Assembly (NCBI GenBank): GCA_965240325.2
Contig: OZ251229.1
Coordinates: forward strand, 1,116,001 to 1,180,000
DNA: 64,000 nucleotides
Reading direction: 5' to 3'
Origin: Rebecca billardiae RCC1528
Lineage: Eukaryota > Haptophyta
The notes beneath the pieces are model-generated. The model worked only from the letters and a program-made list of their open reading frames with translations, did no database searches and was not told the origin of the DNA. The translations under genes were made by a program, and so were the position numbers. Within the stretch, counting starts at the first letter, position 1, and each line of letters opens with the position of its first letter. Shown here in pieces: positions 1 to 11,233 of the stretch.

Positions 1-46
<46 letters not shown>
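1..46. repeat. (TA)n microsatellite
   Basis: An uninterrupted TA dinucleotide run at the window edge grades into a few TACA units. Similar TA runs recur at 39.5, 48.8 and 59.1 kb. Confidence 0.95.
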
Positions 47-50
<4 letters not shown>

Positions 51-192
51 CATACACATGACGAGGTTGATGATGCATAACAACGGCGTATAGCAGTTTA
101 TCTCACGAGAGTTCTGCTCAGGCTCGTCGTCCGCCGGAATATAATGATCGTGATCGTGGCCCGTGACGTCTCGGCGTGTGCGCTGAGATCAA

Positions 193-1056
193 TCACATGC
201 CCATGATGAGATGGCGCGTGAAGAAAGAGATGGTGTCTTTCCACGCCGCTTCGGCCGTCGCTTCGTCGTAAGGTGGAACGCCAAGCTTTGCCTGCCGTTC
301 CTCGAAAGACTCGAACGGCGCTGGGCTGTCGTTCATGAACGCGTGCCCCACCTTGGGGTGCACCGTGACAATTGCACGCGTGTTGCCTGCTTCCTTCAGC
401 ACTGCCTCCAGCTTGCGCGCAGTCTCCGGGTCGGAGAAGCCGGCCATCGCGTCGGCCTCGCCAAAGTGGCCACGGACGGGCTTGGCAGAGAGCTGTTCTG
501 GCTTGAACAGGTCGAAGTTGACGCCGTAGAAGGCCGCGGCGCACGCAATGTCGGCGCTCGCCGCCGCGCCACCAAGCGAAAGGGCGCCGCCCATGCAGAA
601 GCCGATGATGCCGACCTTTGAGCAGCCCTCTTGCTTGAGGAACGCGGCGGCGTGGCCAATCTCAGCGACGGCCGCGGGGAAGTCCAGCGTGTCCATCAAG
701 TGGCTCGCCTCCTCCGCGTCCACGCCCACCTTGCCCTTGTACAGGTCTGGCACGAGCACGCGAAAGCCTCTCATTGCCAGCCGCCCGGCGTGCTCACACA
801 CCTGCGGCGTGACTCCCCACCACTCTTGCACGACGATGACGGCCGGCGCACCCTTCTGCCCGGCGACGTAGCCCGGGATGTCCCTGCCGGGACCGAAGCT
901 CACCTTGTCCATGTTCTTGCCTGCCGCCTTGGACGCGGCAAACATGAAGCGAGCGTCGCCACGGCGAGTGCCACCACACGCGCTCGGGGGACACCTGGCG
1001 GCGAGGAAGCGCGCGGCGGATGGCGGAGGCGCACACCGGCGTGCAAGGGTAGACAT
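193..1056 (-). CDS. Dienelactone hydrolase family protein
   Basis: This 287-residue alpha/beta hydrolase belongs to the dienelactone hydrolase family (carboxymethylenebutenolidase-like), which hydrolyses lactones or esters with a Cys-Asp-His triad. The nucleophile elbow GFCMGG (Cys about residue 154), the Asp in GEADAM (about 202) and the His in VGHAF (about 238) are all present in the right order. The family motif QEWWG lies near residue 79. I start at the ATG giving MSTLARRCAPP; the frame stays open upstream but has no earlier ATG. The first 40 residues are rich in Arg, Ala and Ser, which suggests an organellar transit peptide (inference). The usual family length is about 240 residues, so the N-terminal extension accounts for the excess. 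Substrate unknown. Confidence 0.88.
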   Translation of the reverse strand: MSTLARRCAPPPSAARFLAARCPPSACGGTRRGDARFMFAASKAAGKNMDKVSFGPGRDIPGYVAGQKGAPAVIVVQEWWGVTPQVCEHAGRLAMRGFRVLVPDLYKGKVGVDAEEASHLMDTLDFPAAVAEIGHAAAFLKQEGCSKVGIIGFCMGGALSLGGAAASADIACAAAFYGVNFDLFKPEQLSAKPVRGHFGEADAMAGFSDPETARKLEAVLKEAGNTRAIVTVHPKVGHAFMNDSPAPFESFEERQAKLGVPPYDEATAEAAWKDTISFFTRHLIMGM

Positions 1057-1837
1057 GCTACGTGGCAGACCAAAGCGCCGGCTGGCTGTCGTCTGGCAAC
1101 GAGCTGGTGCAACTGCAGCGCGTGATTGCTCGCGGCCGTCCCAGGCCGGCGAACAGCCAGGGGTGTTCCCCCCAAGGAGTCTTAAAAACCTTAAAGACTC
1201 CTTGTTCCCCCAACCTCCGCTGTGCAGGAGCTCTGGGGACAATCCCGGACACAGGGATGGTTTTCACTTTTCAGTTTCACCGAGACGTCGTGGCAAGGGC
1301 CGTGCATGATTGTGCTCCCTCTCTCCCCTGGCATCAGGCATGTGGCTCGTTCGGCCTGTCGGACAGTCGGTGTAGGCTGTATGTAGTGGCCGCGCCGAGC
1401 CGTACGACCCGCCACAGGCTGCAATGCCATTGTCAGCGTAAGTCATTCGTGATATAGATTGCGCGCCGCGACTGATGGCGGCATCCGCCAAATGTCGGGG
1501 CCCGGTGCCGGCCCCGGCGGGGCTGGGGGCGATTCCGCGGCCGACTCGTGTCCGTGACTCGTCCGACTCAGACTCACAGACTAGGTCTAGTGCCGCCAGA
1601 TCGGCGCAGCCGACGCGTGGGGCTATCGAGGTTCGAGAGCGGCCTGGGCGCGCACGTGCCCAGCGATGTGCGCCCCTCGCCAGCAGCGCCACTCCGCGCT
1701 CGAGGTGGCGGTTGCGGGCGGTGGCAGCGCGGCTGTGACCGCCGTGACCGCCGCGGCCCCCGCCAAGCGCGCGGGGTGGGATCGGCCCCCGCCAAGCGCG
1801 CGGGGTGGGATTCGGCTGAGCGCGCTCGGCAAGGTCG
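1057..1837. other. Intergenic, tail-to-head gap with short tandem repeat
   Basis: No supported gene. The stretch holds an imperfect hairpin at 1174-1203 (arms reading AAGGAGTCTTA and its complement) and a 29-bp unit repeated twice in tandem at about 1755-1812. It contains the 5' flank of the hydrolase and the 3' flank of COPB2. Confidence 0.6.
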
Positions 1838-4800
1838 CTACTCGGCAAAATCGTCGGCCAGCTCCTTGTCGAGCTCGGCCTCGAGGGCGGCGGCATCGTC
1901 CGTAGAGAGGTTCGCCTGCGGTGCGCGCGGCGAGCGCGCGCGCGCGCCGTGCCGGTGAGAGCGCGCCGGGCGAGGAGCGCGCAGGGCGCGCGCGCTACGA
2001 GTGGCTCGCTCGGCGCGGCGCCCCGCCTCCGCGCGCGGCGCGCACCGTTGCCGCCGCCAGCTCAGCGTCGAGGTCGACGTCGTCGTCGCCAAGCGGCGCC
2101 GGCGTGTCGGCGACGACGTCGGCGGGCGGCGCCGGCGGCGGTGGTGCGGGCTCGGCGGCTGCGGGCTCGGGCGGCGGCGCCACGTGCTCCTGCGCTGCGG
2201 CCGCGGTGTGAGCGTCAGCCGCCGCCGCGCCTACGGCCGCCGCCTCCGCCGCCGCGCGCTCCTCCTCCGCCTCCTCCTCCGCTACAACCTCGCCGGCGGC
2301 GTCGTCCACCGCCTCGCTCTGCGCGGGCGGCGGGGGCGAGCGCACCGGGCTGCTCACCGCCGGCTCGGCCGGCTCGGCCACGCCGCCGCCATCGGCGAGC
2401 AGCTGGCTGACGTGCTCGAGCACGTCGAGCGCGCCGCTCGCCTCGTGCTGCGGGTACGCGCTCGCCGGCTGCTCCTGCGGCCGGTTGGCGGCGCACCACG
2501 CCTCGGCCTTGAGCGCGAGCTCGAGCTTTTCGAAGAGGTTGGGGAACTCGGCGGGGTCGGCAATCGCGGACGCCGCCTTCTCGTTCTTTAGCGCCAGCTC
2601 GGCGCGCCACAGTCCGACGATGCGGCTCATCTGCGCGGGCGCGTACGTGCGCGCGAAGAAGGCCGCCTCGGGCACGCGCCCCGTGCGGCACAGCAGCTCG
2701 AGGCAGTCGGAGACGCGGCCGCGCAGGAAGAGGCAGAGGAAGGCGATGTTGCCCTTGCCCGCCGCCTGCGCGGCGCGACGGCGCGGCGCGGCGCGATCGC
2801 GATCGCGATCGCGAGTGAGCGCGCGCGACATCGGCGGCGCTTGGCGCGGCGCGCGCGCCCCGCGCTCCCGCGCACCTCGGCGTCGACGGCGAGCTTGTCG
2901 ATCTTGTCCGCATCGGCCGACGAGGAGTACATCATGAGCAGCCCGGCGTAGTCCGCCGCGCGCACCATGCACTCCTCCGCGAGCGCGAGGTTGCACGCCT
3001 TGAGCGCCATGTCGCTCAGCTGGCGCCACTTGGCGTCCGAGTCGGCGCCCGCGCAGATTTCATACGTGACGTCGAGCTTGCCGAGCTGCACGGCGAGCTC
3101 GAAGCGGTGCTCGGTGTCGGTGGCGACCTGGAGCGCCTCCTCGGGGAAGCCCTGCGCCTCGAGGAACCGCGCGATCCGGTTGTGCTGGTCGTGCGGGATC
3201 GACGGCAGCACGCTCGCCGCCGCCTCGAAGTCGCGCCGCACGACTGCCGTCTGGTACTCGAGCACGCTGAGCAGCAGCTGGTACGACACCACCGCGTAGT
3301 GCTTGTCGAGCAGGTAGAGCTTGTTCTCCTTGGGCAGGTAGCCGACGAGGTAGAGCGGCTGGTCGAGGTGCTGCAGCGTCACCACCTGCCCGCCCACCGT
3401 GTAGTTGAGCCGCGACGACGCCGAGTCCTCCGCGCCGTTCGTGTAGATGAAGCAGTCGCCCACCCACACGGCCGTGCGCACCGTGTCAGCCACCTCGTAC
3501 AGCAGCTCGAACGCGATCTCGATGCCCTCCTCGGGGACCTTCTCGCCGGACTCGAAGACGGCGTTCGCGACCTCCTTGTTGTACCGCAGCACGTAGAACG
3601 TCTCCTCGCACGCCAGCGCCACCAGGTCGCCCACCTCGTTCCAGTAGACCTCGCGCGGGCACACGTCGATGCGGCGCACGAGCCGGCACTCCTGCCAGTC
3701 GTACAGCATGATCAGCTCCTGGTTGCGCACGCCGAGGAGGGCGCCGCCGAAGATGGCCTCGACGAGCATGGGCGGGCGGAAGGCGTGCGTCTCCTTGAAC
3801 TGCTTGAACACCTTCACCGAGTTGAGCGACTCGCGCACCGCGTACTCCGCCGTGTCCATCCCCCAGACGAAGTCGAGCGCCTGCCCAAACGACTTTTTAC
3901 GCCACGCGAGCGCCGTGTACACGATGAACTCACCGTCGCCGCAGACGACGGCGAGCTGGCCCTTGCGGTTGTGCTGCAGGGACTGCGGGTAGATCTCGCA
4001 CACGTCCAGCTCCTTCGTCGCGAGCGGCAGCCGCTCGCCCTCCGCCACCTCCTCCGTCACCGCCTTGAGGTTCGCCTGCACGATCTCGTTGTGCTTGGCC
4101 CACGTGATCTTGCCCGTCGGGTCCATCGACGCGATCGGGTCCTCGCGGCCGAGCTTGACGACGATGGTGCCCTCGTCGTAGCCGATGGCGACGCGGTGCG
4201 TGCCGTGTAGCGCGGCGATCGACCAGCACCGCTCGAACGCGTACGACAGCGTCCCCTCCATCCGGTACGTGTTGGCGTGCCACAGCCGCACCGTGCCGTC
4301 CTCGCCGCCCGTGATCACGAGCGGCAGCTCGGGATGGCAGCAGATCGTCGCGACGTTGTGCTGGTGGCCCTCCATCGTCTGCACGCACTGCTTGGTCTGG
4401 TAGTCCCACACCTTCACCATCTTGTCGTCCGCGCCGGACACCAGGTACGGCCGGTCGCCCCCCGCGAAGTAGTCGAGGCAGTTGACGCCCTTCTCGTGTC
4501 CCTCGAGCGTGAAGTGCGGCGTGGCGTTGTGCAGGCCCCACACCTTGATCGTCTTGTCGAGCGAGGCGGAGGCGAAGGTGCTCGCGTCCTTCGGGTTGAA
4601 GGCGACCATCATCACGTAGTGCGAGTGCCCCTCGTACACCATCGTGTTCTGCCACCCCTTCTCCCAGTCCCACAGCTTGATCGACATGTCGTCCGACGAC
4701 GAGACGACGAGCGGCTGCGTCGGGTGCACGGCGACGCACCGGATGTAGTCGGAGTGCGCCTCCCACACCTTCACCTTCTCCATCGTGTTGTAGTTGTACA

Positions 4801-5455
4801 CGCGCAGCTGCATGTCGTCCGAGCCGGCGATCACCCACTGCTTCCGCGCGATGAACTTGGCCGTCCGCACTGCGCGCGCGGCGGCGGCGGCGGTGCGGCG
4901 GCGGCGGCGGCGCGGCGGCAGGTCGCGTGAGCGCCGTGCCGCCGGCCGCGTCGCGACGCGCTGGCCGCGGGCGAGCGCTGCGCGCGGCGTGCGGCGGGGC
5001 GCAGCTGCGCACCAGGCAGGTCGGTCACCTCGAAGGATTTGACGAGCGACTGCGCAGCGCGCGCGCGCGCGAGGCGGGCGGGCGCGCGTGGGCGCCAGGG
5101 CGAGCTCGCGCGCCGCACCGCGCGCACGCGCGCGGTGCGCGCGCGCGCGCGCGCCGCGCCGGATGAGCTGCGGGGTGGCACGGCGCGCACCTGCGTGTTG
5201 TAGTTCCACAGGAAGAGGTGCCCGTTGTACAGCGCCGACAGCACCCATGGCTCGGTCGGGTGGACATCGACTGACTTAACGCGATCTGATCGCGCGGAGA
5301 GCTTGCGCTGCGCGGCGCGTCGCGCCGACGCAGGCGATGGCGCAGCATCCGGCGTGAGCGGGAGGCGCGCGTGGGACGGTCGCGCGGGCTGGATGGTACC
5401 ACGCCGACGCGCTGCGCGCGCGCGCGCGCACCTTGATGTCTAGCCGGAGGGGCAT
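1838..5455 (-). CDS. COPB2: Coatomer subunit beta' (COPI coat, COPB2/Sec27)
   Basis: Beta'-COP is a COPI coat subunit that acts in Golgi-to-ER and intra-Golgi vesicle transport, binding dilysine cargo tails through its WD40 propellers. Six exons rebuild a 989-residue protein: 5455-5432, 5307-5191, 5049-5013, 4869-2876, 2765-2046 and 1915-1838. The start MPLRLDIK is the conserved N-terminus. WD40 blades fill the first 300 residues ([26 protein letters not shown]). The second propeller and alpha-solenoid follow, including EFRxx-type regions such as [12 protein letters not shown] and [13 protein letters not shown]. The tail is Ala/Pro/Glu-rich and ends in an acidic segment, ADDFAE. All five introns are GTGCGC...AG, 110-143 nt, and exon lengths sum to a whole number of codons. 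The protein is about 80 residues longer than the human one, mostly in the low-complexity tail. The last intron (2045-1916) is the least certain. Confidence 0.95.
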
Positions 5456-5879
5456 GGCGTGCGTGCGCGCGGCGTGCGCACCCTCCCTTGGGCGATGGCA
5501 GCGCTCGGCGGCCGACGCTGGCTTTGTAGCGTCGGTCCGGGAGAAGGCCCTCGTCCCCTCGACCCTCGTGCTCCACCGGACCGTGCTCGCTCGGCCCCGA
5601 CCGGGACGGTTTCAAGCGGGTACGGCCACGCGGTGTGGCGCGTGGCAACAGCTCTTCCGCGCGTTGTGATTGGCTCGCTCGTGCGTGCAGCGCCCGTCGC
5701 TGTCGTATTCGCGATTTGTAGATTTGCACGGCAGGGGCTGGGCTGCTTGTTGGCTGGGAGGTGCCGCTCGAGCTCGGCAGGGCTGCTTTGTGCCCCGGCT
5801 TCTCGCTCGCCCATGGCTGGGGCGCGCTAAGCCGCGCACACCGGAGCGAGCGCTGGGCCCGCGGGAGGGGTCGGGCGCG
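5456..5879. promoter_or_regulatory. Divergent promoter region, COPB2 / TBC RabGAP
   Basis: 424 bp separate the two start codons, which point away from each other, so both promoters must lie here or overlap the first exons. I see no convincing TATA box or other core element. Confidence 0.5.
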
Positions 5880-6750
5880 ATGGCGCTCATCCTGAACGTG
5901 CAATTGGGCCACGCCACCAACCTGCGCACGCGCAGCGTCGCGCTCGAGCCCGGCGCGATCGAGCCGAGCGCGGGCGCGCTGATCGCATACGCCAACTGCA
6001 CGCTCGGCGGCGGGCACGCGCGGGAGAGCTGCGCGCGCGCGAGCAACGAGCACAGCAGCGTGGTGTGGGCCGAGCGACTCACGCTCGAGCCGCGCAAAGG
6101 CGGCGCGCTCGCCTCGCCGCACGCCACCGGCCCCGGCGAGCTGCCGCCATTCGACACGCCCCTCCGCATCGCCGTGTACGCCGCGCCCCTCTCGTCCGCG
6201 CGCGCCGCGTGGGAGTCGGGGTGCAACGCGAACGTGGCGCGGCTGCTCCGGACGTACGAGCTGGTGGGCGAGGCCTGGCTCGAGCCCGAGCGCGCTGCGC
6301 AGGGCACGGCCACCTGGCTCGCGCTCCGGCTGCCCGCGGTGAGCGGGCGCGCGCGCTCGAGCGCGGATGAGATCAGAGGCGAGCTGCTCGTGCGCGCGTG
6401 GGTGGAGCCCGCGCGGCCGCCGCGCTCGACGATCGCGATCGCGCCGCGCTTCGTCAGCGCCCTCGCCGACGGCCGCGCCAACGGCCGCCGCGCCGGCGGC
6501 AGCAGCTCGGTGCCGGCGGAGTCGGGCGCCGCGGCCGCGGCCGCCGCCACGGTCGCGAGCGATGCCGCGGCGGCGGCGGCGGCGGCGGAGGCGGCGGCGG
6601 CGGCGGCAGGGCACTCGGGCGACGGCAGCCCGATGCTGATCGTGCCGGACGACGAGGCGCACGCCGCCGCCGCCGCCGCCGCCGCCTCCCACGCCGAGGA
6701 CGACCACACGTACGACGTCTACGGCTTCCGCCACCCGGCGGCGTGCGCGC

Positions 6751-6782
<32 letters not shown>

Positions 6783-9554
6783 TCGTTTGGCGGCGCGTAC
6801 GGCGGGTGCCGCGCGTACAGCGGCGGCGCGGGCGGCGCGGGGTCGGGCGAGGACGCGGGCACCGAGCGCTCCTCCGCGCCCACGCTCAAGAGCGGCCACG
6901 GCCCGCTCGTCCTCGGCGCGGTGCGCCGGCGGCACGCGCAGCCGCCCAGCAGCGCCGCGGCCGCGCTGCACGAGGGAGGCTCTGTCGGCCTGCGCGCGGG
7001 CGAGCACCCGGCGCAGATCGCGTCGCAGCAGTACGCGCTGCGCTGGGCGCGGCAGTCGGACGCGTGGTTCGACGCGCTCACCGCGCCCAGCTCCGCCTCG
7101 GGCGCGCGCGCGCCCGTCACCATCGACGGCCTCACGCACAACGCGCAGACGGCGGCGCTCGTCGCGCTCGGCGTGCCGCTCGAGTTGCGGCCGCGCGTGT
7201 GGATGCATTTCTCGGGCGCGGCGGCGATCCGCGCGGAGGTGGAGCAGTGCGCGGCGGCGGCGGGCGTGGGCCCGCCCGCGGCCGCGCCGCGCGCCGCGCG
7301 GCACGCGCCCGCCGCGCCCGCCGCCGCGCCGCCGCTCGGCCGCGCCGAGCTCGGCGGCGGCGGCGGCGCGCGCGCGCGCAACGGCGCGGCGGCGGGTGCG
7401 CCTGCGGTGCCGCCGTCGCCCAGGACGCGCTCGGCGGCGCAGCGCTGCACGTACGCGCAGCTGCTCGAGCGGCTGGACCGCGCGGAGCGCGAGCACCGCG
7501 CGCAGATCGAGATCGACCTGCCCCGCACCTTCCCCGAGCACCGCCTCTTCCGCGACGCGCGCGCGCACGCGCCGCTGCGGCGCGTGCTGTGCGCGTTTGC
7601 GCTGCGCGACGCGGCGCGCGGCTACACGCAGTCGCTCAACTTTGTCGGCGCGTTCGCGCTGCTCTTCCTGGACGAGGAGTCGGCGTTCTGGACGCTGTGC
7701 GCCGTGGTCGAGCTGCTGCTCCCGCAGCACTTCGAGGCGGGCATGCTCGGCGTCCAGGTCGACAACGCCGTCTTTGAGGCGCTCGCGCGCGCGCAGCCGC
7801 GGCTGAGGCGCGTCGTCGCCTCGCTCGACGCGCTCGAGGCCGAGCTGCCGCTCGTGACGACGCCGTGGTTCATGGCGCTGTTCACGACGGCGCTGCCGCC
7901 CGAGCCGGCGCTGCGCGTGTGGGACCTGCTCTTCTACCACGGCCCCGCCACGCTCCACGCCGTCGGCCTCGCCCTGCTCGAGCTCCGAGAGTCGCAGCTC
8001 GGCGCGTGCTCGCAGCTCGAGCACGCGTACGATGCGCTCAAGGACTGGGCGGATGTGGGCGCGCACGCGGACGCGCTCGTGCGGCTGGCGCTGGACTACC
8101 TGCGCACGATCACGGGGGGCGGCGGCGCGCCGCTCGACGCGCTGCGCCGGCGGTGCCACCGCGACCTCTCCATCGAGGCCGGGCGGCACGAGCTCGCGCG
8201 CCGCGCGTACGACCTCGCGCGCGCGCACGGCGTCAGCCCCGCGGCGCTGCTCGGCCCGGACTCGGAGCTGTCGGCGCGCGCCATCGAGCTGGTCGCGGGC
8301 GTGCGCACGTACGTGGGCGGGCTGACGGCGGTGGACCTGGGCGGCGCGGAGCTCGCGGCGCTGCCGCCGCCCTCGGACGACGGCAGCGCCGCCGCCTCCG
8401 CCACCTCCATGTCCGTCGTCACAGCCCTCTCCATCGGCACCTCGCCCGCGACGCTCACGGCGACCGTCGACGACGGCGACGAGGACGCGGAGGCGCTGGC
8501 GAGGGATGCGGAGCTGCAGGACGGCGCCGAGCTCGCGCGGCTGTTCGTGCCGCTCGCGCAGAGGCTGCTCTCGCCGTGCTGGGGCTCGGGCGCGCTCGCC
8601 ACGCGGCTGTGCGTCCAGCTCCTCAGAGATGGCGCCGCAGCCGCCTCCGCCGCCTCCGCCGCCTCCGCCGCCGCCGCCGCACGCGAGGAGGCGCCGCGCG
8701 CGGCGGAGGAGGACGGCGCGCACGCGCCCGCGGCGGCGTCGTCCGCGTTCGGCGCGCCGACGCCGGTGCTCGACATGCTCTGCGCCGCGCTCGCCGTCGA
8801 CCCGAGCGAGCGCCTCCGCCTGCTCTACTGCGCGTACGCCTACGAGCACCCTGCCGAGGCCGCCGCCGCGCCGCCGCCGCCGCAGCCGCCGCAGCAGCAG
8901 CAGCAGCAGCCGGCGGCGGCGGCGGCGGCGCACGCTGCCGCCGCCGCCGAGCACGGCGCGGCGGCGGCCGTGGCGGTCGAGGCGGCGGCGGCGCTGCCGT
9001 CCGTCTTCGCGCCGCCGGCGGCGGCGGCGGAGGCGGAGGCGGCGGCGCCGCGCGCGCACGCGCACACGCCGCGCGCGACCGCCGTGCCGTGGGCCTCGGG
9101 CACCGTGCCGCCGCCCGCGCCCGCCTCGCCCTCGCCCGCGCCGTCGAGCGTCGGCGCGTGCGCTCGGCGCATGGCGCTGTGCGCGCCGCCGTGCAGCGCG
9201 CAGCAGCCGCCGCCGCTCATGCACGAGGACGGCGTGTGGGCCCTGCTGCGCGACGCGCTCGCGCTGGTGAGCGCTCGGCTCGGGCCGCACTCTGCGGTGG
9301 AGATGGGGGTCGGCGCCGACGACGAGCACCTCGCGCGCGCGTTTGCACAGCTCGCCGTGCGCGCCGCGTGGGTGGAGGCGGGCGAGCGCGCGGACGGCAG
9401 CGCCACGCAGCAGGTGCGCGCCATCGACCTCGACGTGTTCCGCCGGTTCGCGAGCCGGCAGCCGCACCTCGTCGAGCTGCTGAGCCCGGCGAGGGTCGCG
9501 AGCGCGGGCGCCGCCACGCCTCGCACGCGGGACGCCTCCCCGTTCCTGCCGTGA
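5880..9554 (+). CDS. C2-like and TBC domain protein (putative Rab GTPase-activating protein)
   Basis: This 1,224-residue single-exon protein has a TBC (Tre2/Bub2/Cdc16) domain, which accelerates GTP hydrolysis by Rab GTPases. Both catalytic fingers are visible: IEIDLPR (IxxDxxR, Arg about 549) and GYTQS (YxQ, Gln about 584). The domain runs from about 425 (LTHNAQTAALVALGVPLELRPRVW) to about 745, with a long Ala/Pro/Gly insert between the first helix and the finger motif. The first 180 residues resemble a C2 domain (MALILNVQLGHATNLR, then IAVYAAPL). Alanine, glycine and glutamine runs occupy much of the rest, and the C-terminal 400 residues are otherwise unassigned. I start at ATG 5880 because the C2-like strand begins there; the frame is open 70 codons further upstream. 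It is head to head with COPB2. Confidence 0.85.
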
Positions 9555-11233
9555 GGCGTGCGTGCGTGCGCGCGCGCGGCCGCACAGCAGACCGCGCGCC
9601 GCCCGCGCCATCGCGCGCGCGCTCGCCGGTCGGTCGGAGGTGCCAGCTGGCGGCTGCCGGCAGACGAGACGGAGGCTGGGGGAGTGGCGAGACCGGGGAC
9701 GGAATCGTCCGAGCGTCGATGGCAGCATGGGTTGCTCGCGCGCACGTCTGTGGCGTGCCGCGCCGACCGTGCGCCTGACCCCCGCTACTATGGCGATGGC
9801 GGATGCCAATCGTCTCAAGCGTGGGCCGCGTCGCACATTGGACGCGATTATTTGTTGATGATTTTTTAGCGCTCGGACGAGGACTACGACGACCGTATGC
9901 TAGCGATGCGCGATGATTTCAGATTGCTGTAATTGCTGTTCAGGCCGTCTGTCTAGTACGTCTGAGCCGCCCGGTGAGCGGCAGCCGCTGCGCTGTCCGG
10001 GCCGCGCCCGTCGCCGAGTCGCTGCCTCCAGCCTCGCGCATGCCTATCAGATTGACAGCCTATGCCCTATCATTTTCAAATATATTATATTGCTGCCGCA
10101 GGCTATTGCTGCCATCAATTATAGCTACTGACGATGCTGTGACAAGGCAGCCGATCGCCAATAAAGGTTACTACTGACTGACGAGCGATGATGACGAGCG
10201 AGGAATAGCTCAATATTTATTAGAACTAGCTACTGCTAGCATATAGCTACAGCGCGATCAGTGAATAATAAGCCGATTCGCCAAATAAGCCGGTAACTCC
10301 ATTATAAGCCGGGCCCGGGGGGGGCGGCGCACGTGCTCCGACGCAAAAATCAATAATACATAAATAAAAGATGATGCGCGCAGCGCAGGATTTGGGGGAT
10401 CGATTTTGCAGTAGGCGGCGCGGTGGCGGATTTCTAAGGTGTAACTACTGTTAGCTTAGTGAAAAGCTGCCTTTGAGTCTATATCTAGTATATGGGGGTA
10501 TCACTGCCCTTCAACTGCCCGCCTTGATTATTAGATTTGATTGCGTTTGTACTGCCGCGTTCCCCACCCTGTATTAATCCTCATTCTAACAGCATCCCCG
10601 TGATCCTACAGAAATTCGTGACCAAATAGAATAAACGAAAAGTGTGGACCTTTCCCATATCGAGATCCGCCTCTTGATACAGTAGCTATCGGTGTATTGA
10701 TTCAAAGCCGATGCGGATGGCACTATCAAGATCTTCTATTGAAATAACAAGTTACAAGGCCTTGAATCATCGAATAACACTGTACGTCTATAAGAAATGT
10801 GAAGGCGATTACTGCCGCGCGACGCTAGTGTAAGCCTGAAACAGCTCGCCGATCATAGGAATGAAAGGTCGCGGATCGGCTCTTCATATAGCTTTGAAGT
10901 GAGGTCGTATTGGAGCACGCGAACTGTCGCCTCTCCAAGTCTTGGGTGCCTCCGCAACTTACTACTGGCGCAGTGCTTGCGCAGCGTCGCAGAATGCCAC
11001 GGCCCTCGCGGCGTCCGGCGAGCGGCTGAAAAAGTCGTCGGCCATTCAAGGGCCAGCAGACATTCAGTAACCGAGCGGCACTGAGCAGTGGCACCGCGGG
11101 CTCCCATTCCCCAATAACTGCTACGTCGTTGGTTCTATCTACGGGAAAGGAGCCGCGGAAGGCGGTCATCAAGATGGTTTCAGCAGGTGAGATAGCTACT
11201 GATAGTTGCAGTGCTGCCGCCGGCGTGACTCGC
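9555..11233. other. Gene-free, AT-richer intergenic block
   Basis: About 1.7 kb with no supported coding region. Base composition drops sharply from the GC-rich coding flanks, notably at 9840-10850. It contains the 3' flanks of two convergent genes (the TBC gene from the left and the 11.2-12.3 kb hypothetical gene from the right). No repeat or RNA gene was recognised. Confidence 0.6.

Noticed and set aside
5025-9836. A 1,603-codon open frame antisense to the TBC gene and COPB2 5' end
   Set aside because: It is Arg/Ala low-complexity throughout, lies opposite two well-supported genes, and exists only because high GC removes stop codons.
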